From Pseudolabrys sp. (lineage in GTDB: Bacteria > Pseudomonadota > Alphaproteobacteria > Rhizobiales > Xanthobacteraceae), in NCBI GenBank assembly GCA_022843325.1, contig JALHNV010000014.1:1-48159 (forward strand): a stretch of DNA of 48,159 bases, given 5' to 3'. The notes beneath the pieces were generated by a model, which worked only from the letters and a program-made list of their open reading frames with translations, did no database searches and was not told the origin of the DNA. Made by a program: the position numbers and the translations under genes. Every line of letters begins with the position of its first letter. Within the stretch, counting starts at the first letter, position 1. Shown in pieces: positions 41,392 through 48,159 of this stretch.

Positions 41392-41757
41392 ATGAACCAG
41401 AACAAAACAGATCGAACCAAAATGAACGACCGGCAGTTCGACGACATCATCAAGGCAGCGCTGAAGGGCAACGCCGCTGCGGCCACTCCCGATGACGCCG
41501 CGGTGGCGCGGGTGCTTTCGCGGCTGAAGGCCGCGCCTTTGCCGCCGCAGAAGCGCGCCTGGTGGCGGCTGCCGTCGGAACTGCTGGACTGGCAGTTCGC
41601 GCCCGCCTGGCCGCGCATGGCCGCTTTGGCGGGCTGCGCCGTGCTCGGCTTCACCATCGGCCTGGCCGGGCTCGATCAGACCTTCGATCGCGCCGACGCG
41701 GCTCCGCCGGCGCTGTCGCTGTTCGACGATTCCGATGGAATCGGAGCCGGCCTGTGA
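41392..41757 (+). CDS. Small single-span protein, probable anti-sigma factor
   Basis: A 121-residue protein with a charged N-terminal cytoplasmic segment (MNQNKTDRTKMNDRQFDDIIKAALKGNAAAATPDDAAVARVLSRLKAAPLPPQKRAWW), one predicted transmembrane helix (about 82-100, MAALAGCAVLGFTIGLAGL) and a short external tail ending DDSDGIGAGL. No known domain is recognised. The position directly after an ECF sigma and before a CnrX/CpxP-like protein, and the topology, suggest an anti-sigma factor similar in placement to CnrY. There is no zinc-binding HxxxCxxC motif. The stop overlaps the next start (GTGA). Confidence 0.72.
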   Translation: MNQNKTDRTKMNDRQFDDIIKAALKGNAAAATPDDAAVARVLSRLKAAPLPPQKRAWWRLPSELLDWQFAPAWPRMAALAGCAVLGFTIGLAGLDQTFDRADAAPPALSLFDDSDGIGAGL

Positions 41758-42236
41758 GCGTTACCGGCATGACACCGAGCGCGACGCGTGGCAGTTCATC
41801 GCGCTGGCTGCTGCTCGGCTCGCTGGCGCTAAACCTGTTCTTTGTCGGCGTCGCCATTTCGTTTCTCGTACGGACGCCGCCGCAGCCGAGCTGGGACCGT
41901 AACGTTTTCGTGCGCTTCGAGCGGATGGCCGAGACCTTGCCGCCGGCCGATAGCCGGTTGTTCCTGGACCAGATTGCCGCCGATCGTCCGGCGATAGAGG
42001 CAGCGCAGACGGCCTACCGCGACGCGCAAACGAATTATCGTGATGCTTTGCGCGCCGAACCGTTCGACGCCGCAGCATTGCGCAACGCCATGGTGCAATC
42101 GCGCGCGGCACGCCAAGCCTATGACGAGACAATCCAAAATGCGATCGCCGCGACCGCCGCGAAGATGTCCACCGACGGACGCCGCGGTGTCGCGGACTGG
42201 CCGCCACGACGAAGATCGACGAGCAATCAGAAATAA
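41754..42236 (+). CDS. Membrane-anchored periplasmic heavy-metal sensor-like protein (CpxP/CnrX family)
   Basis: The 160-residue protein has an N-terminal hydrophobic helix (WLLLGSLALNLFFVGVAISFLV, about 18-39) and a helical-hairpin periplasmic part: FVRFERMAETLPPADSRLFLDQIAADRPAIEAAQTAYRDAQTNYRDALRAEPFDAAALRNAMVQSRAARQAYDETIQNAIAATAAKMSTDGRR. This follows the LTxxQ/Metal_resist pattern of periplasmic heavy-metal sensors such as CnrX, but few His or Cys residues are visible, so metal binding is uncertain. GTG 41754 overlaps the preceding stop; ATG 41769 is an alternative. It probably senses envelope conditions and relays them to the anti-sigma. Confidence 0.76.
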   Translation: MSVTGMTPSATRGSSSRWLLLGSLALNLFFVGVAISFLVRTPPQPSWDRNVFVRFERMAETLPPADSRLFLDQIAADRPAIEAAQTAYRDAQTNYRDALRAEPFDAAALRNAMVQSRAARQAYDETIQNAIAATAAKMSTDGRRGVADWPPRRRSTSNQK

Positions 42237-42289
42237 AATCCGGTAAAGAGCGTCCGGGGCCGGTTCGTTCTTTTGAAAGTGATCGTCGT

Positions 42290-43777
42290 ATGCGTCGCGG
42301 TATCAAGGTACTGGGTTCGGACACCACAACGCGGGCGCGCCCGCTTCGCACCATGCTCCAGGCAGTTTGTCTGACATTGCCGCTCGGCGGCTGCCTGCTC
42401 ACCGGCGAATTACCGGAGCCCGGCCTTGCGATTCCCGCACTGTACAATCAAGGCCCGCGTAATGCCGTCACTGCACACGCAGCGCTGCCATCGCTCGACT
42501 GGTGGCGAGGCTTTCGTTCGCGCGAACTGACCGAGATTATCGAGAACGCGCGCGAGGCCAATCTCGATATTGCCGCCGCGGTCGCCCGTATCGTTCAGGC
42601 CGATGCGCAATCGCGTATTGCCGGCGCCCCGTTGCTGCCCAGCATCGACCTTGGTGGCAGCGCCGCCCGGTCGCGTTCACCGCAGGGGTCCAGTATCGGA
42701 GCCGGCGGCGGATCTGTAAACGACAGCTTCGCCACCTCGCTGAGTGCAAGCTACGAAATCGATTTCTGGGGCAAGAACCGCGCTGCCTTGCGCGCTGCCG
42801 AGCAGACCGCAGTGGCTGTCCGCTTCGACAGCGAAGTGGTCGGCCTTTCGGTCGTCGCCGCCGCCGCCAATGCCTATTTCCAGATGCTGGCGGCGCAGGA
42901 CCGTCTTCAGGTCGCGCGCAACAACCTGCAGAGCGCCAACCGCGTGCTCAACCTGATCCAGCAGCGCGTCACCGCCGGCACCGCCTCCGATCTCGATACC
43001 GCGCAACAGGAAAGCCTGGCCAACAGCCAGCGCGCCTCGATTCCGCCGCTCGAACAGATTGTGACGCAAAATCGCAACGCGCTCGCCGTGCTGATGGGCC
43101 GCTCCCCGGAAGGCCTGCGCATCCGCGGCGGCTCGCTGCGCGCGATCTCGATTCCGCGGGTGACGCCCGGCCTGCCCTCGGAGCTGCTGGCGCAGCGTCC
43201 GGACATCCGCGTGGCAGAAGCCAACTTGGCCGCCGCCAATGCCAATGTCCACGTCGCCCGGGCCCTGATGCTGCCAAGCATCCGGCTGACCGGCGAAGGC
43301 GGTTATCAGAGCGCGGTATTCCGAACCCTGCTGCGGCCTGAGTCGGCCTTCTACAATCTCGCCGCTGGCCTGACCCAGCCGATCTTCGACGGCTTCGCCT
43401 TGCAGGGCAATCTCGACCAGCAGAAGGGCCGACAGGACGAGTTGCTGCAGAACTATCGCCGGGCGGTGATCTCCGCCTTTGCAGATGTCGAAAACGCACT
43501 CAACGCCATCCGTCAATCGGCCTTGCGCGAACGCATCCAGCGCGAGGTCGTTTCCAGTTCGCAGCGCGCGTTCGATATTTCCGAAGAGCGGCTGCGCAGC
43601 GGCACTGTCGATCTGGTCACCGTGCTGCAGACCCAGCAGACGCTGTATCAGGCCCAGGACGGACTGGCGCAGGCCCGGCTGGCGCATGTGCAGGCGATTG
43701 TCAGCCTTTATCAAGCGCTCGGCGGCGGCTGGCTGCCGCGGCCCCAGTTGCCGGTCGAAGCCGCCAATGCACGGTGA
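42290..43777 (+). CDS. Outer-membrane efflux lipoprotein, NodT/OprM family
   Basis: The 495-residue protein has an N-terminal lipoprotein-like signal ending LPLGGC (Cys about residue 35) and two TolC-type outer-membrane efflux domains, recognised by LDWWRGFRSRELTEIIENAREANLDIAAAVARIVQADAQSRIAGAPLLPSIDLGGSAARS, the NP-like YEIDFWGKNRAALRAAEQTAVAV and a similar second half. It forms the exit duct for the downstream membrane fusion protein and RND pump. The stop lies 11 bp inside the next gene's start, so translation is coupled. Confidence 0.92.
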   Translation: MRRGIKVLGSDTTTRARPLRTMLQAVCLTLPLGGCLLTGELPEPGLAIPALYNQGPRNAVTAHAALPSLDWWRGFRSRELTEIIENAREANLDIAAAVARIVQADAQSRIAGAPLLPSIDLGGSAARSRSPQGSSIGAGGGSVNDSFATSLSASYEIDFWGKNRAALRAAEQTAVAVRFDSEVVGLSVVAAAANAYFQMLAAQDRLQVARNNLQSANRVLNLIQQRVTAGTASDLDTAQQESLANSQRASIPPLEQIVTQNRNALAVLMGRSPEGLRIRGGSLRAISIPRVTPGLPSELLAQRPDIRVAEANLAAANANVHVARALMLPSIRLTGEGGYQSAVFRTLLRPESAFYNLAAGLTQPIFDGFALQGNLDQQKGRQDELLQNYRRAVISAFADVENALNAIRQSALRERIQREVVSSSQRAFDISEERLRSGTVDLVTVLQTQQTLYQAQDGLAQARLAHVQAIVSLYQALGGGWLPRPQLPVEAANAR

Positions 43778-45032
43778 ACTTCCCAAACAGGTCCTGACCC
43801 AGAGGAGCAGAAGCAAGCGCCACTATTACGCCCTTGGGCTGTTGCTGATCGTCGCGGCGAGCGCGCTGGTTTACTACGTCGCGACGCCGGCGCAGCAGCA
43901 GAAGCAAGGCCGTCGCTTCGCCGACGGCGGCGGCGCGGTGCCGGTGCTGGCTGCGGCCGCCACAAACGCCAATGTGCCGGTCTATCTCGACGCGGTCGGC
44001 ACCATCCGGGCGCTGAACACCGTAACGGTCAGGCCGCAGGTTGACGGCAAGCTCCTGGAAATCACGTTCAAGGAAGGCCAGGCCGTCAAACGCGGGGACG
44101 TGCTCGCCCGGATCGATCCCACCACCTACAAGGCGCTGCTCGATCAAGCACTGGCCAAGAAGGCGCAGGACGACGCGCTGCTGACCAATGCGAGAAACGA
44201 TCTGGCGCGCTACGAGCAGCTCCTCGCCAGCAACGCCATCAACCGGCAGCAATTCGACACGCAGCGGTCGCTGGTCGCACAGTATACCGCGCAGGTGCAG
44301 GCGGATCAGGCGGCGATCGACAGCGCGCAGGCGACGCTGGCCTATACCACCATCCGCGCGCCGATCGACGGCCGCACCGGCATCCGTCAGGTTGATGAAG
44401 GCAACATCGTGCGCGCCTCCGACGCCAACGGCATCGTCGTCATCACCGAGGTTCAGCCGATCTCGGCGTTCTTCAACCTGCCGCAGCAGGAACTGGGCGC
44501 GGTCAATACCGCTTTCGCCAAGGGGCCGCTGGCGGTCGATGCGCTGCGATCCGACAATGGCGCGGTGGTCGATCGCGGCACCTTGCGCGTTGTTGACAAC
44601 CAGGTCGATTCTTCAACCGGCACGGTGCGGCTGAAGGCCGAATTCCCGAACACCGATCTGCAACTCTGGCCCGGCCAGTTCGTCAACATCCGGCTGCTGA
44701 TCGACACGCTGCAGCAGGCGCTGGTGATCCCGACCGGCGCGGTACAGCGCGGCCCGACCGGCACCTTTGTCTACGTCATCGGCGACAACAGCACCGCCAC
44801 CATGCGCCCGGTGACGGTGCAACGGCAGACAGAAACCCAAACCGTTATCCGCAGCGGCCTCACGCCGGGCGAGCGCGTGGTCACGACCGGTTTTGCCCGC
44901 CTCACTGACAACAGCCGGGTCACCGTCAGCGATCCGGCCGCCGCTGCGACCGGCACCGCCGCCCCGGCCGCTCCGGCAGCACGGCGGCCGCGCGGCGACG
45001 GCTCCAAGAGGCCACCCGCAGCCCCCCCATGA
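43767..45032 (+). CDS. RND efflux membrane fusion protein (MdtA-like)
   Basis: The 421-residue periplasmic adaptor has one N-terminal transmembrane helix (about 19-37, YYALGLLLIVAASALVYYV), a lipoyl half (VYLDAVGTIRALNTVTVRPQVDGKLLEITFKEGQAVKRGDVLARID), a helical hairpin, the second lipoyl half (TIRAPIDGRTGIRQVDEGNIVRA) and beta-barrel domains. The layout is that of MdtA/AcrA. The tail is Ala/Pro/Arg-rich (PAAPAARRPRGDGSKRPP). ATG 43767 overlaps the outer-membrane gene; its stop overlaps the pump start by four bases (ATGA at 45029). Confidence 0.92.
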   Translation: MHGELPKQVLTQRSRSKRHYYALGLLLIVAASALVYYVATPAQQQKQGRRFADGGGAVPVLAAAATNANVPVYLDAVGTIRALNTVTVRPQVDGKLLEITFKEGQAVKRGDVLARIDPTTYKALLDQALAKKAQDDALLTNARNDLARYEQLLASNAINRQQFDTQRSLVAQYTAQVQADQAAIDSAQATLAYTTIRAPIDGRTGIRQVDEGNIVRASDANGIVVITEVQPISAFFNLPQQELGAVNTAFAKGPLAVDALRSDNGAVVDRGTLRVVDNQVDSSTGTVRLKAEFPNTDLQLWPGQFVNIRLLIDTLQQALVIPTGAVQRGPTGTFVYVIGDNSTATMRPVTVQRQTETQTVIRSGLTPGERVVTTGFARLTDNSRVTVSDPAAAATGTAAPAAPAARRPRGDGSKRPPAAPP

Positions 45033-48000
45033 GCGTATCGTCACCCTTCATCCACCGGCCGATCGCCACTTCCCTGCTTGGCGTCGCGGTGATGCTGGGC
45101 GGCCTGCTCGGCTATTTGTGGCTGCCGGTCTCGGCGCTGCCGCAGGTGGATTTCCCTACCATCCAGGTAACGACGCAGTTGCCCGGCGCCAATCCCGACA
45201 CCATCGCCGCGCTGGTGACGTCGCCGCTCGAAGGCCAGCTCGGCAAGATCCCGTCGCTGCAGAGCATGACGTCGTCCAGTTCCTTCGGCATCAGCCGGGT
45301 GACGCTGCAGTTCGACCTGTCGCGCGATATCGATGCCGCGGCGCAAGACGTGCAATCGGCCATCAACGCCGCCGGTTCGACGCTGCCGCGCAATCTCCCC
45401 TACCCGCCGCTTTACTCCAAGGTGAACCCGGCCGACGCGCCGATCATCACGCTGGCCCTGGCGTCGAAGACCATCGGGCTGCGCGCGCTCAGCGACATGG
45501 CCGACACCGTGATGGTGCCGCGGCTGTCGGAAGTGTCGGGCGTTGGCAACGTCGCGATCCAGGGCGGTATCCGACCCGCGGTCCGCATCCAGGCCGATCT
45601 GTCGCGGCTGGCAGCCTACGGCATCGCGCTGGAAGACCTGCGCACCGCCATCGTCAGCGCCAACGTCGCCGGCGCCAAAGGCGCGCTCGATGGCGCGCAG
45701 CAGTCCTACACCATTTCGGCCAACGATCAGGTTGTCGACGCCAACGCCTACAAGACCCTGATCGTCGCCTTCCGCAACGACGCGCCGGTTTTGCTGGCCG
45801 ATGTCGCCGACGTGGTCGAGGGCCTGGAGAACAACAAGGTCGGCGCCTGGTACCGCGGCGAGCCCGCGATCGTGGTCGACGTCCAGCGCCAGCCCGGCGC
45901 CAATGTGATCGAGACGGTCGAGCGCGTGCGCGCCGAACTGCCGGGCCTGCGTCAGGTCTTCCCTGTCGGCGCCGAACTGTCCATCGTCAACGACCGCACC
46001 ACGACGATCCGCGCCTCGATCCACGACGTGCAGTTCACGCTGACGCTCAGCATCGCCCTGGTGGTGCTGGTGGTGTTGATCTTCCTGCGCACCATCCGTG
46101 CCACCATCATCGCCGGGGTGGCGCTGCCGCTGTCGCTGATCGCCACCTTCGGTGTCATGTGGCTGTGCGGCTTTTCGCTCGACAACCTGTCGCTGATGGC
46201 GCTGACCATCGGCACCGGCTTCGTCGTCGACGACGCAATTGTCATGATCGAGAACATCGTCCGCTATATTGAGAAGGGCGAGAAGCCTTTGCAGGCCGCG
46301 CTGAAGGGCGCCAAGGAGATCGGCTTCACCGTCATTTCGCTGACCATGTCGCTGGTGGCGGTATTCATCCCGCTGCTGTTCATGACCGGACTGGTCGGCC
46401 GCATGTTCCGCGAATTCGCGCTGACGCTGACCATTGCCGTGGTCGCTTCCGCCGTGATCTCGCTGACGCTGACGCCGATGATGTGCGCCCGCATCCTGCG
46501 GCAGAAGCGCCAGACTGACATTGACGACCGGCCGCGCGGCAATGCAGTGACCCGCTGGTTCGCGCTGCAACTCGACCGCACGGTGGAATTCTATCACACC
46601 ACGCTGCTGTGGGTGCTGCGCCGGCAGTTCGCAACCCTGATGGTGATGCTGATCACGATGGCCGCGACCGTGGCGCTCTATATCGCCATCCCAAAGGGTT
46701 TTCTGCCGTTGCAGGACACCGGGCTGATCACCGCGGTGACCGAGGCCGGCACCGATGTGTCCTTCGCCGAAATGCAACGCCGCCAGCAGCAGGTGGAAGC
46801 GGCGATCCGCACCGATCCGAGTGTCGCCGGCGTGGTCTCGGTGATCGGCGTCAGCACGCTGAACGCCACCCCCAATGCCGGCCGGCTGGTCATCAGCCTG
46901 AAGCCGCGCGACGAGCGCCCCGACCGCGTCGAGGCCATCGTCGAACGGATGAAAGGCGCGGTTTCCGGCATTCCCGGGATGACGGTGTATTTCCAGGCCA
47001 CCCAGGACATTCAGATTTCGACGCGGGCGAGCCGGGCGCAGTACCAGTACACGCTTGTCGGCACCGACCGCGCCGAGGTGATCGACTGGTCGCAGCGGCT
47101 GGTGGAGCGGCTGCGCCGCGAGCCCGAACTGCGCGAGATCGCCTCCGAGGCGCAGGAGCACGGCCCGCGCATCCACGTCGATATCGACCGCGAAAAAGCC
47201 GGGCGGCTCGGGGTATCGATGCAGAGCATCACCGACACGCTCAACGATGCCTTCGGCCAGCGGCAGATCTCGACGATCTATGGGCAGGCGACCCAATACC
47301 GCGTCATCCTCGAGGCGCAGCCGCGCTACCAGCAGGACCCGGCGTCGCTGAACCGGATCTACGTCACCGGCGCCAGCACATCGACCGGGACCGCGGCGAC
47401 CGTCGGCAACAACGTCACCGGCGCCACCAACACCAACACCTCCGCCACGCCCAACACCGTCACCGGCAGTAATCAGATACCACTCTCCGCCTTTGCGCGC
47501 TTCGTCCACACCGCGGCGCCGCTGGCCATCGCCCGGCAGGAGCAATTCCCCAGCGTCACCATCAGCTTCGACCTGGCGCCCGGCTACGCGCTGTCCGACG
47601 CCGTGACGCTGATCGGCGAAGTGCAGCGGGAGATCGGCATGCCGTCGTCGGTGACCGGCAGCTATTCCGGCGACGCCTTGGAATTCGACCGCTCGCTGGC
47701 CGGCCAGCCCTGGCTGCTGCTGGCCGCCACCATCACCATCTACATCGTGCTCGGCGTGCTGTACGAAAGCTTCATCCACCCGCTGACGATCCTGTCGACG
47801 CTGCCGTCGGCCGGCCTTGGCGCGCTGCTGGCGCTGATCCTGTTCGGCTACGACCTGTCGGTGATCGCGCTGATCGGCATCGTGCTGCTGATGGGCATCG
47901 TCAAGAAGAACGCCATTCTGATGATCGACTTCGCGCTCGAGGCCGAGCGCAAGCAGGGCCTGTCGCCCGAGGAGTCGATCGTGCAGGCGGCGCTGCTGCG

Positions 48001-48159
48001 CTTCCGCCCGATCATGATGACGACGCTGGCCGCGCTCTTCGGCGCGCTGCCGCTGGCGCTGGAAAGCGGCACCGGCTCGGAGCTGCGCAATCCGCTCGGC
48101 ATCACCATCGTCGGCGGCCTGCTGCTCAGCCAGTTGCTGACGCTCTACACCACGCCGGT
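45029..48159 (+). CDS. RND multidrug efflux permease (MdtB/MdtC/MuxB-like), 3' end cut by window
   Basis: The open frame runs from ATG 45029 off the right edge, about 1043 residues of a protein that should be near complete. It begins MSVSSPFIHRPIATSLLGVAVMLGGLLGYLWLPVSALPQVDFPTIQV, the HAE1/MdtBC N-terminus; VNPADAPIITLALAS is typical of the MdtB/C branch. The proton-relay aspartates occur in GTGFVVDDAIVMIENI. Periplasmic pore domains and the second six-helix bundle (YIVLGVLYESFIHPLTILSTLPSAG) follow. An unusual Thr/Asn-rich insertion with three VTG repeats lies at about 47365-47478. It is the inner-membrane engine of the operon headed by the ECF sigma factor. Confidence 0.93.
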   Translation, partial: MSVSSPFIHRPIATSLLGVAVMLGGLLGYLWLPVSALPQVDFPTIQVTTQLPGANPDTIAALVTSPLEGQLGKIPSLQSMTSSSSFGISRVTLQFDLSRDIDAAAQDVQSAINAAGSTLPRNLPYPPLYSKVNPADAPIITLALASKTIGLRALSDMADTVMVPRLSEVSGVGNVAIQGGIRPAVRIQADLSRLAAYGIALEDLRTAIVSANVAGAKGALDGAQQSYTISANDQVVDANAYKTLIVAFRNDAPVLLADVADVVEGLENNKVGAWYRGEPAIVVDVQRQPGANVIETVERVRAELPGLRQVFPVGAELSIVNDRTTTIRASIHDVQFTLTLSIALVVLVVLIFLRTIRATIIAGVALPLSLIATFGVMWLCGFSLDNLSLMALTIGTGFVVDDAIVMIENIVRYIEKGEKPLQAALKGAKEIGFTVISLTMSLVAVFIPLLFMTGLVGRMFREFALTLTIAVVASAVISLTLTPMMCARILRQKRQTDIDDRPRGNAVTRWFALQLDRTVEFYHTTLLWVLRRQFATLMVMLITMAATVALYIAIPKGFLPLQDTGLITAVTEAGTDVSFAEMQRRQQQVEAAIRTDPSVAGVVSVIGVSTLNATPNAGRLVISLKPRDERPDRVEAIVERMKGAVSGIPGMTVYFQATQDIQISTRASRAQYQYTLVGTDRAEVIDWSQRLVERLRREPELREIASEAQEHGPRIHVDIDREKAGRLGVSMQSITDTLNDAFGQRQISTIYGQATQYRVILEAQPRYQQDPASLNRIYVTGASTSTGTAATVGNNVTGATNTNTSATPNTVTGSNQIPLSAFARFVHTAAPLAIARQEQFPSVTISFDLAPGYALSDAVTLIGEVQREIGMPSSVTGSYSGDALEFDRSLAGQPWLLLAATITIYIVLGVLYESFIHPLTILSTLPSAGLGALLALILFGYDLSVIALIGIVLLMGIVKKNAILMIDFALEAERKQGLSPEESIVQAALLRFRPIMMTTLAALFGALPLALESGTGSELRNPLGITIVGGLLLSQLLTLYTTP

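Noticed and set aside
45041..47779. A 912-residue open frame on the minus strand, antisense to the RND pump.
   Set aside because: The composition is the mirror of codon bias in the pump gene (Arg/Asp/His/Gln-rich), with no recognisable domain; the plus-strand RND protein is clear and complete in motifs.

Overview
The window is about 48 kb of high-GC chromosomal DNA from an alphaproteobacterium, most likely a Hyphomicrobiales member near the Bradyrhizobium/Rhodopseudomonas/Pseudolabrys group. This rests on gene content (GluQRS, HNH endonuclease, NrdAB, DUF6494, small exported His/Arg-rich proteins, many ABC/Bug binding proteins and CoA ligases), on tail-to-tail gene packing, and on two families of short palindromic intergenic repeats. 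The assignment is inference from recognised families; no marker gene such as 16S is present. No prophage, insertion sequence, integrase or CRISPR array was seen, and most of the region looks like ordinary chromosome.

Layout. 1-2845: partial gluQ (minus), then an AlkA-type glycosylase, an alpha/beta hydrolase and an HNH endonuclease (plus). 2930-7372: a sigma70-like promoter, a cobalamin riboswitch, nrdA and nrdB; the small subunit has the residue signature of a class Ic (Mn/Fe, tyrosyl-radical-free) ribonucleotide reductase, so an apparently B12-independent enzyme lies under a B12 switch. 7383-15293: a soluble PAS hybrid histidine kinase, dsbB, tRNA-Leu(CAA), small proteins, a SAF-domain dehydrogenase, a Cys-rich exported protein, a YqaA/DedA-like membrane protein, hisE and a small exported basic protein. 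15621-20440: a NMT1/SsuA-type ABC importer with a LysR regulator downstream, and an SCP2-like thiolase. 20638-27809: dacA-type D,D-carboxypeptidase coupled to a His-rich COG0523 metallochaperone GTPase, then fadD, a DUF924 protein, a DHDPS-family lyase/aldolase and a flippase.

27898-40591 is a catabolic and envelope section: an acyl-CoA/AMP ligase, DUF1993 protein, CAP-domain lipoprotein, cupin, orphan Bug receptor, lone CoxL-type molybdenum hydroxylase subunit, PAS chemoreceptor-like protein, LLM flavin oxidoreductase, L,D-transpeptidase, carboxymuconolactone decarboxylase-like protein and FAD monooxygenase.

40847-48159 is one compact operon: an ECF sigma factor, a small single-span protein (probable anti-sigma), a membrane-anchored CpxP/CnrX-like sensor, a NodT-type outer-membrane lipoprotein, a membrane fusion protein and a MdtB/C-like RND pump (cut by the window end). 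The order resembles the cnrYXH-cnrCBA metal-resistance logic, but the pump is of the drug-efflux type. This operon and the riboswitch-controlled class Ic reductase are the two most interesting systems here.
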